From: Leishmania donovani
Taxonomy: Eukaryota > Euglenozoa > Kinetoplastea > Trypanosomatida > Trypanosomatidae
Direction: 5' to 3'
Assembly: GCF_000227135.1 (NCBI RefSeq)
Contig: NC_018242.1
Location: forward strand, 212,175-276,174
DNA: 64,000 nt
Shown here: one piece after another, positions 20,192 through 30,289 of the stretch
How the letters are laid out: the number at the start of each line of letters is the position of its first letter
Position numbering within the stretch: the first letter of the stretch is position 1
Made by a program: the position numbers and the translations under genes
Notes under the pieces: generated by a model
Told to the model about the DNA's origin: nothing
What the model saw: the letters and a program-made list of their open reading frames with translations, nothing else
Databases searched by the model: none

Positions 20192-23100
20192 ATGTCACTT
20201 CTTCGTGTCACTCAGTGGCTGACGGCGGATGGCAAAGTACAAATCGATGTCACCAACACCAGCGGACGGACACAGTACCCGCCGTCGCAGGACCCACCGA
20301 GCTCGCTGCAGCCAAGCAGCAGCAAGGTCCGCCGTGCTCGTGGCATCCCCGACCGCGATGAACCGTGCTCACTAATCGTGTCTCTGCGCTCATCGCACCC
20401 GCAATTCTTCTATTACCGCGGGCCGCAGCACAAGCAGCTGTCCTTCTCCACGTCGGTGGCCTCACACCTGTACGCGCCGCCTCCAGGAAGCGCCTCCAGC
20501 GCCGGAGGTGTTGGCGGTTGTGGGAACAATAACAAGCATCAGCGCGGTCCATCGTCAGTGTGGGGTCCCAGAGTTGTTGATCCGGTCATCGAAGACGTGT
20601 CGCGGCAGGCCTGGAAAGACTTGGGATTTCCTCCCATCGTGGCGCCGGCTGCGGGGACAGTGAAATCATCAGCAGCCGCGCCAGAAGCAGCCTCGTCAGT
20701 GGTGGGCAAGAGCAATAACGGAGGCAGCGGTGATGATCGGCCGCTGCTGGTGCGCGAAGAACTGGCGGACTGCGTCTTGCTACCCGGGGAGCGGCGCACC
20801 TTCTTGTTGGAGGTGGACACCCCGTCCGTGCTGCAGCGCCTCATGGCGCCGCTCGTGCAGCAAAAAGCGCGGATCACATCTGTTCCGCCGCTGCGAGGGA
20901 ATGCAATGACGCAAGACTCCTGCCCCCTCCCGGCCCTCCGCGGCTCGCCCCCGCTGCTCGGCGGCCACAGCAGGGACACCGGCAGCAAGCCGCAGCCGAG
21001 GGCAGCGCACACCCACGGCACGGAAGACGTTACAAACGTTCCACTCAGCGAGAGCGCGCTCCGTGCGACGGAGGTGTTCCACCTGAGTAGGCGTGAGTCT
21101 TCCAGCATGGGCGGCAAGCCGAATCCCACCTTGTTCCCGGCAACCCGTCGCACCGCCGCAAAAGACGCCAAGTCATCTTTGGGTGACGGGCAGCAGCAGC
21201 AGCAGCAGCAGCGAGCCCTGAGCAAGCGCGGTAACGGCCCTCTCCAGAGCTCTAGAAGTAGAAGCAGCAGCAGCAGTGAGATCAGCGACTGCGACAGCCA
21301 CTCATACAACTCTGTGCCCCAGCTGAACAAGACGCAGCACCCAACACGTCAGTGGGCAATGCCGTGGGGTGCCGACGACGAGGGTGACCGCAAAGGTGAT
21401 GCAGCGGACCAGACACCACCCGGGAACGGTCGGCGCAGCCGACGACCACACGAAAAGCGTGACATGAGCGACACAGAGGACGGCAATGACCGCTCGCTGT
21501 CGCCACAGCCGCTCAGCATCGTGCAGGACAGCATGACCACCCGTGAGTCGCTGGACGCCTCACGTCTATCCGCTGCCACCGCTCCGAGCGCCCCTGGGCC
21601 CGGGCCATCTGGTGGCACGGCACGTGACTCTCAACTCACCAGCCGCGACTTCACAGTGCCCAGCTCCATGAGCACGACAGCAGCTAGCACCCCTTTCCTC
21701 GCCAAGGCCAGCAGGGAGGATTCTGGAAAGCCAAATACGCATCCGCGCGTCGGCGCTGCGGGCAGTGGCGCCACACGCACACTCTACGATGGTGATGCGA
21801 ACGAAGCGGCCAACCCGGCGAATGACAGCAGCGATCGCGCGCAGCGCTGGTTGCCGCCCGCCTCGACGTCGCAGCGCCCCACCTTTTATGTCTACTACGC
21901 ACCGCTCGGGGATGAGAACAAGTGTGTCGACGAGGCGCGCAAATGGCTGCTGAAGGAGCAGCACGCGTACCGCCAGTGGCTCGACAAACTGGTGCGCGTT
22001 ATTGTCGATCTGGAGCGGAAACGCGAGCAAGGGTGGATACGGACGAGCAATAACTCAGTCCAGTCGCCGCATCGGCCGCTCGGTGCTCGGCGTGTGCTGC
22101 CGCCCATACTCGGGGAGCTTGTCCGGTGGCGCACCGGCGATGGCGGCAGCGGCGCCGTGATTGACGTGATGGCGCCGTCACCCATCACTGCCGCTGCCTT
22201 TCAGTACTACTACGGTAACCTCCCGCTCCAGAAAATCGTGCATCGACCCCTCTCGCAACTAAGCGTTCGCAGCAACAGCATCCGTCACTCATGGATGGGT
22301 GGCGGCAGCGGCAGCAACAGAAACGCTGGCGGTGTTCACGACAAGGAAGCTGTGTTGGTGCTTCCGCCGTCCTTCGCCGCGACGCGGCACAACCGCGTTA
22401 GCGCGAAGGCACGCAAAATGTTCAAGGAGGAGCGTCACGGTGCCGGGACGGTGGTGCTGCCGCTTCAGGTAAAAGCCCAGTCCGCAGCGCAGCCGTCGCC
22501 TAAGCCGATCGTCGGCAACGGCGGCGCCGTCAGTGCGGCCACCGCCACCCAGCCGTCCCCCTCATCGTCGCAGACGTCCGAAGAAATGTGCGACCTTTCG
22601 CGCAAGTCGTCTGAGCCGCCGTACAGCAGAGTCTGGACGACGATGTCGTCGCCGTGGCAGCTGCGCACCTACCAGGCCACCTCACCACCGCATTACACAA
22701 TGGAGAACTCCTCCGAACTGGGGGACTACCGCGGCAGCAGCACGCCCATGAGTGAGAGCCCACGCGCCGAGACGGGCTACGAGCGCCCGCGCTTCAAATC
22801 GGGGTGTGGCCTGGCGCTCCTGGAGGATTCGGCTGCAACTCTGCCAACGTTTTCGCGTAACTCGCTCGCAGATGGGATGTCTGCGCTTCCATCGAAGACC
22901 GATAACACGGGGACTCCGATGGACTTGAAGGAGAGTTTTCTCAGCCCTAGCAGCTCCAAGGTGAATCGCACAGAAACACTTGACCCAGTTGCAGCGGAGA
23001 TGGCGGCGGCGGGCCTTCCTACGTCCCGCTGGTCGTCGCTTAGCGGCGTCTACGGCCAGATGCACCGCGGGTTCTCCGACTCGCCGCTGCAGCAGCGACC

Positions 23101-23947
23101 GCAGCTGCCGTCCTCCCCCTCCATCGGGGACATGGCCTCCCCGGATAGCCGCATCCCGAGCAGCAGCAGCACTGGAGTGGGTGGTACCGGTGCTGCCTCA
23201 CAGGGCGCAGTGCGGCTGAGCTACAACTCGCCACCCTCCTCTAGTGGTGCTCCGGGCAACGCCCGCAGCGCCGACGACTCCGCGGCTGCCTCGAGCGCCG
23301 CGACCGCGGTGGGACGCTCTGGGAGCACCCCCACCACCACCAGCAGCAATGGCGTCCTAAAGAAGCTCTCGCTGGCGGACATTCAAGGGGCAATCACAGA
23401 TGGCGCTCTTACGGCCACTGTGCCGGCGGGCAGCTTCGCAGCTCAGCTACTTCAGTCTATCTGTGGCTACGGCGGCAGTGCCAAGCATGACGTCGATGAG
23501 GAAGGCAATGCGGCGCCTCACATGCGCGACATCTCCTCTGCGCCGCCGCAGACGCTGGCGTATCGCCGTCGCAGCACCGCCGTTTCCAACAGCTTCACCG
23601 GGAGCATATTCGGCAGCAGCTTCTCGATGCGTCCCCAGGAGCGACTGAACCGGATGGCTGACCAGTCAATGGCAGCTGGCAGTCAGGTGAAGGTTGCAGT
23701 GCAGCAGTTGACGGCGACCGCGTCCGACCTTGTGCAGCAGCACGGCCCGCCTGCCATGAGCGGGCTCATGAGTCTTCTGAACTTCCTCAAGGACACTGTC
23801 TTCACCCCCGAGAACGTGGGCATGATTCAGATGGTGGTGGCGCCGATGGTGATGGCATGCTCCGTGCTTGTGGTTGTCTACCTCATCTTCAGCGGCGAGG
23901 GCATCGGGAGCGATGTCTTCTCACTGATAGACGGCAGGGGCCTGTGA
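20192..23947 (+). CDS. Large hypothetical protein with C-terminal membrane anchor
   Basis: 1251 residues from ATG 20192. The N-terminal 100 residues look ordered (MSLLRVTQWLTADGKVQIDV, then SLIVSLRSSHPQFFYYR near 70). Another ordered block lies near 570-620 (FYVYYAPLGDENKCVDEARK, then KEQHAYRQWLDKLVRVIVDL). The rest is Ser/Pro/Thr/Gly-rich, with Gln and Ser runs. Near the C-terminus, about 1150-1208 is helical and perhaps amphipathic. It is followed by one strongly hydrophobic span at about 1213-1236 (VVAPMVMACSVLVVVYLIFS) and a 15-residue tail. There is no signal peptide, so it is probably a tail-anchored protein facing the cytosol. The family is not recognised. MSP/VAP-like or contact-site tether roles are conceivable from the N-terminal strands, but no hallmark residue was found. 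Confidence 0.78.
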   Translation: MSLLRVTQWLTADGKVQIDVTNTSGRTQYPPSQDPPSSLQPSSSKVRRARGIPDRDEPCSLIVSLRSSHPQFFYYRGPQHKQLSFSTSVASHLYAPPPGSASSAGGVGGCGNNNKHQRGPSSVWGPRVVDPVIEDVSRQAWKDLGFPPIVAPAAGTVKSSAAAPEAASSVVGKSNNGGSGDDRPLLVREELADCVLLPGERRTFLLEVDTPSVLQRLMAPLVQQKARITSVPPLRGNAMTQDSCPLPALRGSPPLLGGHSRDTGSKPQPRAAHTHGTEDVTNVPLSESALRATEVFHLSRRESSSMGGKPNPTLFPATRRTAAKDAKSSLGDGQQQQQQQRALSKRGNGPLQSSRSRSSSSSEISDCDSHSYNSVPQLNKTQHPTRQWAMPWGADDEGDRKGDAADQTPPGNGRRSRRPHEKRDMSDTEDGNDRSLSPQPLSIVQDSMTTRESLDASRLSAATAPSAPGPGPSGGTARDSQLTSRDFTVPSSMSTTAASTPFLAKASREDSGKPNTHPRVGAAGSGATRTLYDGDANEAANPANDSSDRAQRWLPPASTSQRPTFYVYYAPLGDENKCVDEARKWLLKEQHAYRQWLDKLVRVIVDLERKREQGWIRTSNNSVQSPHRPLGARRVLPPILGELVRWRTGDGGSGAVIDVMAPSPITAAAFQYYYGNLPLQKIVHRPLSQLSVRSNSIRHSWMGGGSGSNRNAGGVHDKEAVLVLPPSFAATRHNRVSAKARKMFKEERHGAGTVVLPLQVKAQSAAQPSPKPIVGNGGAVSAATATQPSPSSSQTSEEMCDLSRKSSEPPYSRVWTTMSSPWQLRTYQATSPPHYTMENSSELGDYRGSSTPMSESPRAETGYERPRFKSGCGLALLEDSAATLPTFSRNSLADGMSALPSKTDNTGTPMDLKESFLSPSSSKVNRTETLDPVAAEMAAAGLPTSRWSSLSGVYGQMHRGFSDSPLQQRPQLPSSPSIGDMASPDSRIPSSSSTGVGGTGAASQGAVRLSYNSPPSSSGAPGNARSADDSAAASSAATAVGRSGSTPTTTSSNGVLKKLSLADIQGAITDGALTATVPAGSFAAQLLQSICGYGGSAKHDVDEEGNAAPHMRDISSAPPQTLAYRRRSTAVSNSFTGSIFGSSFSMRPQERLNRMADQSMAAGSQVKVAVQQLTATASDLVQQHGPPAMSGLMSLLNFLKDTVFTPENVGMIQMVVAPMVMACSVLVVVYLIFSGEGIGSDVFSLIDGRGL

Positions 23948-24142
23948 TGAAAATGTAGAGAGCGCGCGTGTGTGCAAGTGTCGGACTGGGCGATGGGCTG
24001 ACTTAGGAGCGAAACGAACGTTGTTTGTGCGCTGATGGACGTCGAGGATCGATGATGATGCGTGGGAAGCGGGGTGATGGAAAGGAAGGAAAGGGTGCGA
24101 GGACACGCCACCAGAGACATGCATCACTGTTCTTGTGTGCGC

Positions 24143-24144
<2 letters not shown>

Positions 24145-24174
<30 letters not shown>
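24145..24174. repeat. (TG)n microsatellite
   Basis: About 30 bases of uninterrupted GT/TG. Confidence 0.95.
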
Positions 24175-24175
<1 letters not shown>

Positions 24176-24736
24176 GATACGTGTGACCCTGTCGTCTCTC
24201 CACCACCACCACCACCCTCCCCTTCGTCACCGCGGAGCACTGTCTCGCCTGCAGACCTCATACCTTCCCGCCCACCCACCTCACTCCTCCCATCTGCACG
24301 TCATCAAGGGCCGCCGCTAAGGCTGTCGCTCTCTCTTCTGTTTTAATCGTCAGGCCCTCGTCGTCCTCTCTCGCCATCGACCAGGGCATCTGTATTCGCC
24401 CCTCCTTCCCTCCCTCTCTCCTTCCTCTCTATCCTCGCCATCCTCCGACAGCCGTAAACAGAGGCACGCGCGAGGGTTCGCATATGCCCGTACACGAACA
24501 CGCGCGCGTGCGTGGCATTGGTGGTGTAGGTGCACACATACTATGGGAGAGGGAGGGAGGGGCGGTGTCCGTCCTTTCATTGGTGCGCATATGCGTGTCC
24601 GTGGCTTTGAGGGCAGCGCACCATTTTCTACTCTATTTGAGTGTGGTGGACTGCGTCTACTTGGCCCCCTCTCTCCACTCTTATTACTCGCTTCTGCCCT
24701 TTTATTTTGCTGTGCCGCGTCTGCGTGCGTGCGTTG

Positions 24737-24764
24737 GTGTGTGTGTGTGTGTGTGTGTGTGTGT
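24737..24764. repeat. (TG)n microsatellite
   Basis: About 28 bases of uninterrupted GT/TG, followed by AGGGGGAGAAGGG. Confidence 0.95.
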
Positions 24765-26090
24765 AGGGGGAGAAGGGAAGAGACTGAGGGCAAGTAGAAG
24801 AGCAGCAACAGCAAGCGACAGTGTGGATATGGGTTGGGTTAGGGTATGCTTTGGGGGGGGGAGTATGTTTGTGCTTGCGTTTGGTTGAGAACCAGGAGCA
24901 GTGGCTGTCTCCCCCTCCTCGCTTGGTTGCTTGCTCCATTTCACACGCTCTCGAGCACAGAGACGGTTCAGGTAGCTCATCGCCCTCCTCCATCATCGGC
25001 TTGGTCCGACGCAATCCTGCCTCGTTCCGCCCACCTCGTCTATCTCTTATTCCACGTCTCACACCCCACCACCGAACTAGTCCGCCCGTCCCAGACGTCT
25101 TCGTTCATGCCCGCATCTCCCTACGGCACGCACAAGCGAAGAAGTCCCGCATACACGCGCGCTCACCATCCCCTGCGCTGTGGCAGCCCGCACCATGTGT
25201 GTCTGTCGGCGTGTGCGCCTCCGTTGCGCTCATCCCCACCCACCCCACACCCCCGCATCTATCCTCTCTGCAAGGAAAGGCGGATTTCTCTTTCGCGGCG
25301 AACAACACCCTTGAACCTTCCTCCTCTCCCTCCTCCCCCCTACTCACACCCTCTTTCTGCATTGACACACAGACACAAGCATAACGCAGACGCAGATTTC
25401 CAAGTACGTTGCTGCGGCTCCTCTTCCTCCGTTACATACGCACAGCTAAACGTGTGCGCTGAGCAGATCCACCTCTTGCCCCTCGCCACGAGGGCACCGC
25501 CTGCCCCATCCTCTCCCCACCACCGCCACCCTTTCCTCACCGCACACACGTCGAGGCGCATCTGGCCTTAGTCACGGACGGAGTGTGGGGACACCTCTGG
25601 TCGCTGCCTTTCGCCTCGCGGCGCTGCCCTTTAGCCCCCCCCCCTCGGCCTGCGTCCTTGCCTCTCCGTTCGTGCACGCGTGCGTGTCTCGGTTTCCTGC
25701 TCTCTAGGTGCCACGACCGCCAGCAAGTCTTTGTTGTGCCAGTCCTTGCTGCCGCCTCATTCCTTATCTCCTCTTGTCCTCCCTTCCTCGATCCCTGTGT
25801 TTGCGACTGAGAAGGCTGTAGAACCGCGTACGGAGGAGCCTACCGTACGCTACTGTCAATTCACTCCGCCACAGCCGTTGGCGCCATCATCAGCAACGAT
25901 ACGGCCCAACACCCAACCAGCAGCGGCTCCCACCCTCCCCCTCCCCCATCCCCGGTCTCTCGGTCTCCGTGTCTTTCGAGACGCACGCCCCTCGGCTTTC
26001 TCATCTTTATCGCGCGCGCTCCCTCCTTCTGCACGTCGCAAGCCGACGCTCCCGCTCACACGCACTCACGGGCCTGCACTCTCGCTCTCC

Positions 26091-26149
26091 GTCTCCGTCT
26101 GCTTTTTTTCGGTGCTTAATCTCCTTGCGCTTGCGTGCGTGTTGTGCAG
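26091..26149 (+). promoter_or_regulatory. Probable spliced-leader acceptor for SEC14
   Basis: A pyrimidine tract with a T7 run (26103-26109) is followed by the first AG at 26148-26149, giving a 104-nt 5'UTR. Confidence 0.5.
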
Positions 26150-26253
26150 CTGCGTCTCTGCGCTCTGCACACACCTCTTCGTCTCTCTCCCCCTTCCCCA
26201 TCAACTTCATCCAACCAGCCTCTCTCACACATCACAAGCGCTTGCCCCTCATC

Positions 26254-27807
26254 ATGTCCCCGCTCGACGCTTGTCGAGAGCAGTACGAGAAGGATCTGGC
26301 CAACCAGACCCACTGCTGCATGCTCGAGCATGTCGAGGAAGAAAACAAGGCGGCCAACCGGAAGGTGTTTGTGAGGCTTCTCCGCTATCAGCAGGATATC
26401 AACACGAAGGGCACGCTTCCCTTCGAACCGGACCCTACAGATGCGCAGAAGAAGTCGAAAGGTAACAGTGCGGCGCCTGCCTACCCCGAGAACTTGACCA
26501 TTCGCGACCCGCGTCAGCTCAAGCAGATTCTGCCCATCCCCGACATCCACAAGGTGTCCGACTGCGACCTTATTTACCGCTTCCTTATTGCCCGGCGCAT
26601 GGACGTCAACCTCGCCACGAACGACATCTTGCACTACATCGGCTTCCGCGAGAAGTACAGCCTCGATACGATCTTGTGGGACCGCGAGGTGGAGGCGGTC
26701 TTCAACGGCCTCGATGGCGAGGAGCTGATGCAGCAGGTCATGGAGGAGATGAAGAAAGGCGCTAGCCCTGCGGCGAAGGTCAAGATCACGCGCCCACTGC
26801 TGCAGGCTGGCTGGGCAGCGTGGAACTGTGGTGTGGACAAGCGTGGGCACGTCATCTTCTACCAGCGTCCAAACCCGAAGGAGCTGGCGATGCTCGAAAA
26901 ACGTTGGCCCTACATCGAGGGTCAGTACGACTGCCGCAACCCGGACTTCCACTCTGTAACGCCGCCTTACAGCAATCTGCTGTCACGGGTGTACCTGCGA
27001 GAGGTCGAGAAAGGCCGCCGTATCTCGCGCCTGCTGAATTACAACCAGCAATATATCATCCGGGAAGGTCTGCACGTGCAGACCGCGGTGAAGCCGACGT
27101 CCACGGACACGTTCATGGACAACGGCGGCGGCGCCACCTGCCTCGTTGACGTCGGTAGCATCAAGCTGTCCCACCTGACTTCCAGCAAGTGCAAGAAGGC
27201 TTTCAAACTCTTCCGAGTTCTCTCGCTGACGGGGCAGAGCTTTTACCCGGAGAACATGAACCGCATGATCATCATCAACGGCGGATTTGTGTTCAACATG
27301 TTCTTCAAGCTCGTCCGACCGTGGCTGGACCCGCAGACGCAGAAGAAGATTGTCCTTCTCTCCGCCGCCAACAGGGCCACCCTGGACGAGCTCAGCAGCG
27401 ACTCGAACCACATGTCGCAGAGCCACGAAACGAACGACAGCGAAGAGAGCGACGACGACGGGGCTCCCGCGGTCGGGGCGGACTCGGAAAAGGCAAAATA
27501 TGCGCTGCGCGACGCGCTGGCCGAGTACATCCACGAGGACTTTATTCCCTCGTGGTACGGTGGCCGCCTGACCGTCGTTGACTCGCCTCTTTTCTACGGA
27601 GCTAGCCCGCCCAAAAGCCTAGCAGAAAACCCGCAGTACGCCGCCGCCTGCGAGCGCCTGCGTGCCCGCGTCGTGCCTCAACTGCTGCCGGACGCGTTCA
27701 TCTTCGCCAACGCCAAGGAGAGGGAGGGGGTCGGCCAGGAGGAATGGGAGGCCTTCTGCGGTATGACAGAGCGCACGCTGTTCCGCAAGCAGGCGAGCAC
27801 AAAATGA
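26254..27807 (+). CDS. SEC14-like CRAL-TRIO lipid-transfer protein
   Basis: 517 residues from ATG 26254 (MSPLDACREQYEKDL). The frame is open upstream, but that part is pyrimidine-rich leader with no ATG in a coding context. The CRAL-TRIO N-terminal helices include LIYRFLIARRMDVNLATNDI near residue 104. The lipid-binding domain includes GHVIFYQRPNPKELAML near 200 and the hallmark run YPENMNRMIIINGGFVFNMF (331-350) followed by LVRPWLDPQTQKKIVLL. FIPSWYGG near 430 corresponds to the family's LP.EYGG ending. Between these last two motifs sits a roughly 45-residue acidic, Ser/His-rich insert. SEC14-type proteins exchange phosphatidylinositol and other lipids between membranes and act in the cytosol. 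There is no membrane span or signal peptide. A SIDER-like element starts 334 nt after the stop. Confidence 0.88.
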   Translation: MSPLDACREQYEKDLANQTHCCMLEHVEEENKAANRKVFVRLLRYQQDINTKGTLPFEPDPTDAQKKSKGNSAAPAYPENLTIRDPRQLKQILPIPDIHKVSDCDLIYRFLIARRMDVNLATNDILHYIGFREKYSLDTILWDREVEAVFNGLDGEELMQQVMEEMKKGASPAAKVKITRPLLQAGWAAWNCGVDKRGHVIFYQRPNPKELAMLEKRWPYIEGQYDCRNPDFHSVTPPYSNLLSRVYLREVEKGRRISRLLNYNQQYIIREGLHVQTAVKPTSTDTFMDNGGGATCLVDVGSIKLSHLTSSKCKKAFKLFRVLSLTGQSFYPENMNRMIIINGGFVFNMFFKLVRPWLDPQTQKKIVLLSAANRATLDELSSDSNHMSQSHETNDSEESDDDGAPAVGADSEKAKYALRDALAEYIHEDFIPSWYGGRLTVVDSPLFYGASPPKSLAENPQYAAACERLRARVVPQLLPDAFIFANAKEREGVGQEEWEAFCGMTERTLFRKQASTK

Positions 27808-28141
27808 AGCAGCCATTCATGACCTCAGCCGCATTCGTGGAAAAAAAAAAGGAGAGGCGAACATGCGTGCCACCCCTGCTGCTTCCTGTCGCTCTCCTCT
27901 GCATGCGCGTTCATGAATGGGGGGGGGGGGGTATGTCAGCTAAACCAGGGTTCACGCCTTTGCCTGCCCGTCTCGGTATGGAGGATGCCATGTTCTCCAG
28001 ACGCTGTAGAGTAGTAATGCTGTGCATCTATATACCTACATACCTATATATATATATAGGAGTGTGTGAACATGCGTGCGTGTCTTTCTGCTTCGCCTCG
28101 CTGCGCCCTCTCTCTCCCCCCTCCACCCCCTCCCTCGATTT

Positions 28142-28608
28142 ATCCGTCGTGGCACGGGGAGGAGGAGGGGTACACACACACGCACCTCTCCGTGCGGGGC
28201 AACCCCACCATCCCTGCCAAACGCCGAGCACTTACCGCATGGGGGAGTCAGAGCGATGCATCGCTGCTGGTATCGGCGGCGAGGTCCCGGGCTGGCGTTG
28301 CGTCGGAGAAGCTTGCGACGGTGTGAACATGTGTGTGCCATCCATGCGATGGGCAGAGCGTCAGCGCGACTCGAGCGTATCCCATCCGGCCCTCACACTG
28401 CCTACTGGTGTGGGGCGGCTGCGTGCCACCCCCGAGGGAGGCACCAGGGGTGGCGCACTGCTGTAACGCATGTATCTACCGCTGCGTCGCGCCGCACGAT
28501 GTGGGGGCCCTGTGGACAGGCCGGTCGGTGGAGGGAGGAGGGGAGGGGTGTAGCGCTTTAGATCACGTCCTGGTGGCAGAGGAATGGACACGCGCACACG
28601 TTGTGGGT
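28142..28608 (+). repeat. SIDER-like dispersed element, copy 2
   Basis: 467 bp, nearly identical to 8040-8508 along its whole length and to 49306-49644 over the middle part. Sense orientation, in the presumed 3'UTR of SEC14. Both ends of the similarity (ATCCGTCGTGGCACGGGG and GCACACGTTGTGGGT) coincide with those of copy 1, so these may be the element boundaries. Confidence 0.7.
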
Positions 28609-28633
28609 ACTCGCAAAAAGAGAGGCAAGCCTA

Positions 28634-28634
28634 C

Positions 28635-28671
<37 letters not shown>
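28634..28671. repeat. (TA)n microsatellite
   Basis: TA repeat of 38 bases with one CATA interruption, 25 bases after the SIDER-like copy. Confidence 0.9.
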
Positions 28672-28675
<4 letters not shown>

Positions 28676-29007
28676 TCATGTACTGTATGGCATCACATGG
28701 CCAGTTGCAGTTACGTGCGTGGTCGTGTGTGTGTGTGTGTGGTCATGTGTGTCGCTGGTGTGCCATATCAGTCCTTTCCGGCCGCGTGTTATCGATTTTT
28801 GCTCATTCCTCCCTCGTGAGTTCATACGTTCATTTCCCTTTCATTCTGGCCTTTGTTGTTCTCGCCAACCACCCACGGAAATGGAGAGCGATGCACCTCC
28901 TCCCCTCTCGCATCATCACACGCGCGTACGGCGGTGTGTTTGTGCATGCCTCTGCCTTTCCCCACATGTCCACCGGTCGGTCTCCGTCTTATTTATTTTT
29001 TTTTTTT

Positions 29008-29050
29008 GGGGGGGGGGGGTAGATCGGGGGTAGATCGGGGGTAGATGAGG
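29008..29050 (+). other. Potential G-quadruplex in SEC14 3'UTR
   Basis: A G12 run, two G5 runs and a G3 run are separated by 6-7 base TAGATC-type loops, directly after a T12 run. The unit GGGGGTAGATC is repeated. The G-rich strand is the sense strand, so the transcript could fold. Confidence 0.5.
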
Positions 29051-30186
29051 GACTTTGCCCAGTCACCTCGCAAGCTTGCCATCTCATTTTGCTTTCTCTC
29101 TGCGCAACGTGTGCCGGCACGCCCTCCTCCTCCCGCCCTCATCCCCTCGCTCGAAGGAACGCTTGCTGATGGTTCTGGGCCAACCTGTCACAGCGAGGAA
29201 GAGGTCATGGGCGCGATGCAGTGCAGCTGCAGAGTGAAATGGGAGAAGGGCAGTGGCAGAGGAGGCGAGGGCGTCGAAGCCAAAGGCCACTGCTAGGTTG
29301 CGGCGTGTGCCCTCGGTATGTGCGTGTGTGTGCCTTTCGGGCCCACCTCCTCTCCACTCCTCTCTCACCGCTGTCTGTCTTTCTCACCTCTACCTCTACC
29401 CCGCGCGAACAGGCACCTCACTGGCAAAATGGGGGTGGATAGATGCGTCTAGGCATACCTTTTTTCGTGCATCTGCGTGTTCGCAACTTTGGTTGCACGT
29501 TGAAAAGTGGTGGAGGAATAGTGGCGAAGCGAAGGTCGCGCGTGCGAACGGGATGAGCGACCCGGGCGGCGATCAGCAAGAAAAAGGGCACAGCGACCGC
29601 GTTCACATGCAAGAGAAAAACAAGGAGGCAGAGGCGTGCACATGCATGGTTGCTACCCCTCACCAACGCGCACGCTAATCGACACATCTTCGGTACGCCA
29701 TTTTCGTTTCTTTCTCATATCGTTGTCGCACACACCTGTGCAGCAACACACATGTGCTCGCAGAAAAGGATGTGCTATTTGGCGACTCAAAAGCTTCCCG
29801 GCCCACAAAAAGAGTCACGTGTCCCCCTGTGGACAGCAGGGAGAGGGTGTGAATGGTATGCGCGAGCACGCGCTTACTGGTCACGCTTCTGTGCTGCGTT
29901 ACCTTAGCAATCCACGTCTACGGTATATGCATCATGGGGCGAACTGCTTGGCATCCACACCCACACACACACACATGTACGCACGCGCACGCATGGGTTG
30001 CTTCTCTTTCTTTTCCTGATCCTCAATGATTTCCTTTCCTCTCTTGAACCTCTTCTCACCATCAACCTCGCTGCTCTACTCCCCATGCTCGCTGCATTGC
30101 CGGCGTCGCCTCCGTACCTTCTTTGGTCCTGTGCCTCACTGTTGACGTGGTGGGGCTGCCAACAACAGCACAAAGAACTCGCACGG

Positions 30187-30259
30187 TGCCCCTCCCCCCC
30201 CCACCGCCCACTCCTCTCTCCACCCTAATCAACCGTCTTGCGTGTGTGCGCGCGCGCAG
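30187..30259 (+). promoter_or_regulatory. Probable spliced-leader acceptor for the gene at 30290
   Basis: A C-rich tract (30187-30225) is followed by a GTGTGCGCGCGC stretch ending in CAG at 30257-30259. The 5'UTR would be about 30 nt. Confidence 0.4.
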
Positions 30260-30289
30260 AGATCTGTGCTTTCCTCTTCTATAGTACTC

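Larger units (their letters stand above)
23948..26253 (+). other. Intergenic spacer
   Basis: About 2.3 kb with two TG microsatellites (24145-24174, 24737-24764), a G8 run near 24851 and long C-rich stretches at 25000-26220. Frames are low-complexity. It holds the 3'UTR of the anchored protein and the acceptor for SEC14. Confidence 0.6.
27808..30289 (+). other. Intergenic spacer with SIDER-like element and G-rich motifs
   Basis: About 2.5 kb. In order it holds an A10 run (27841-27850), a G13 run (27919-27931), the repeat at 28142-28608, a TA microsatellite, a T12-G12 junction with G-runs (28996-29050), and C/T-rich leader sequence before 30290. No gene-like frame. Confidence 0.6.
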
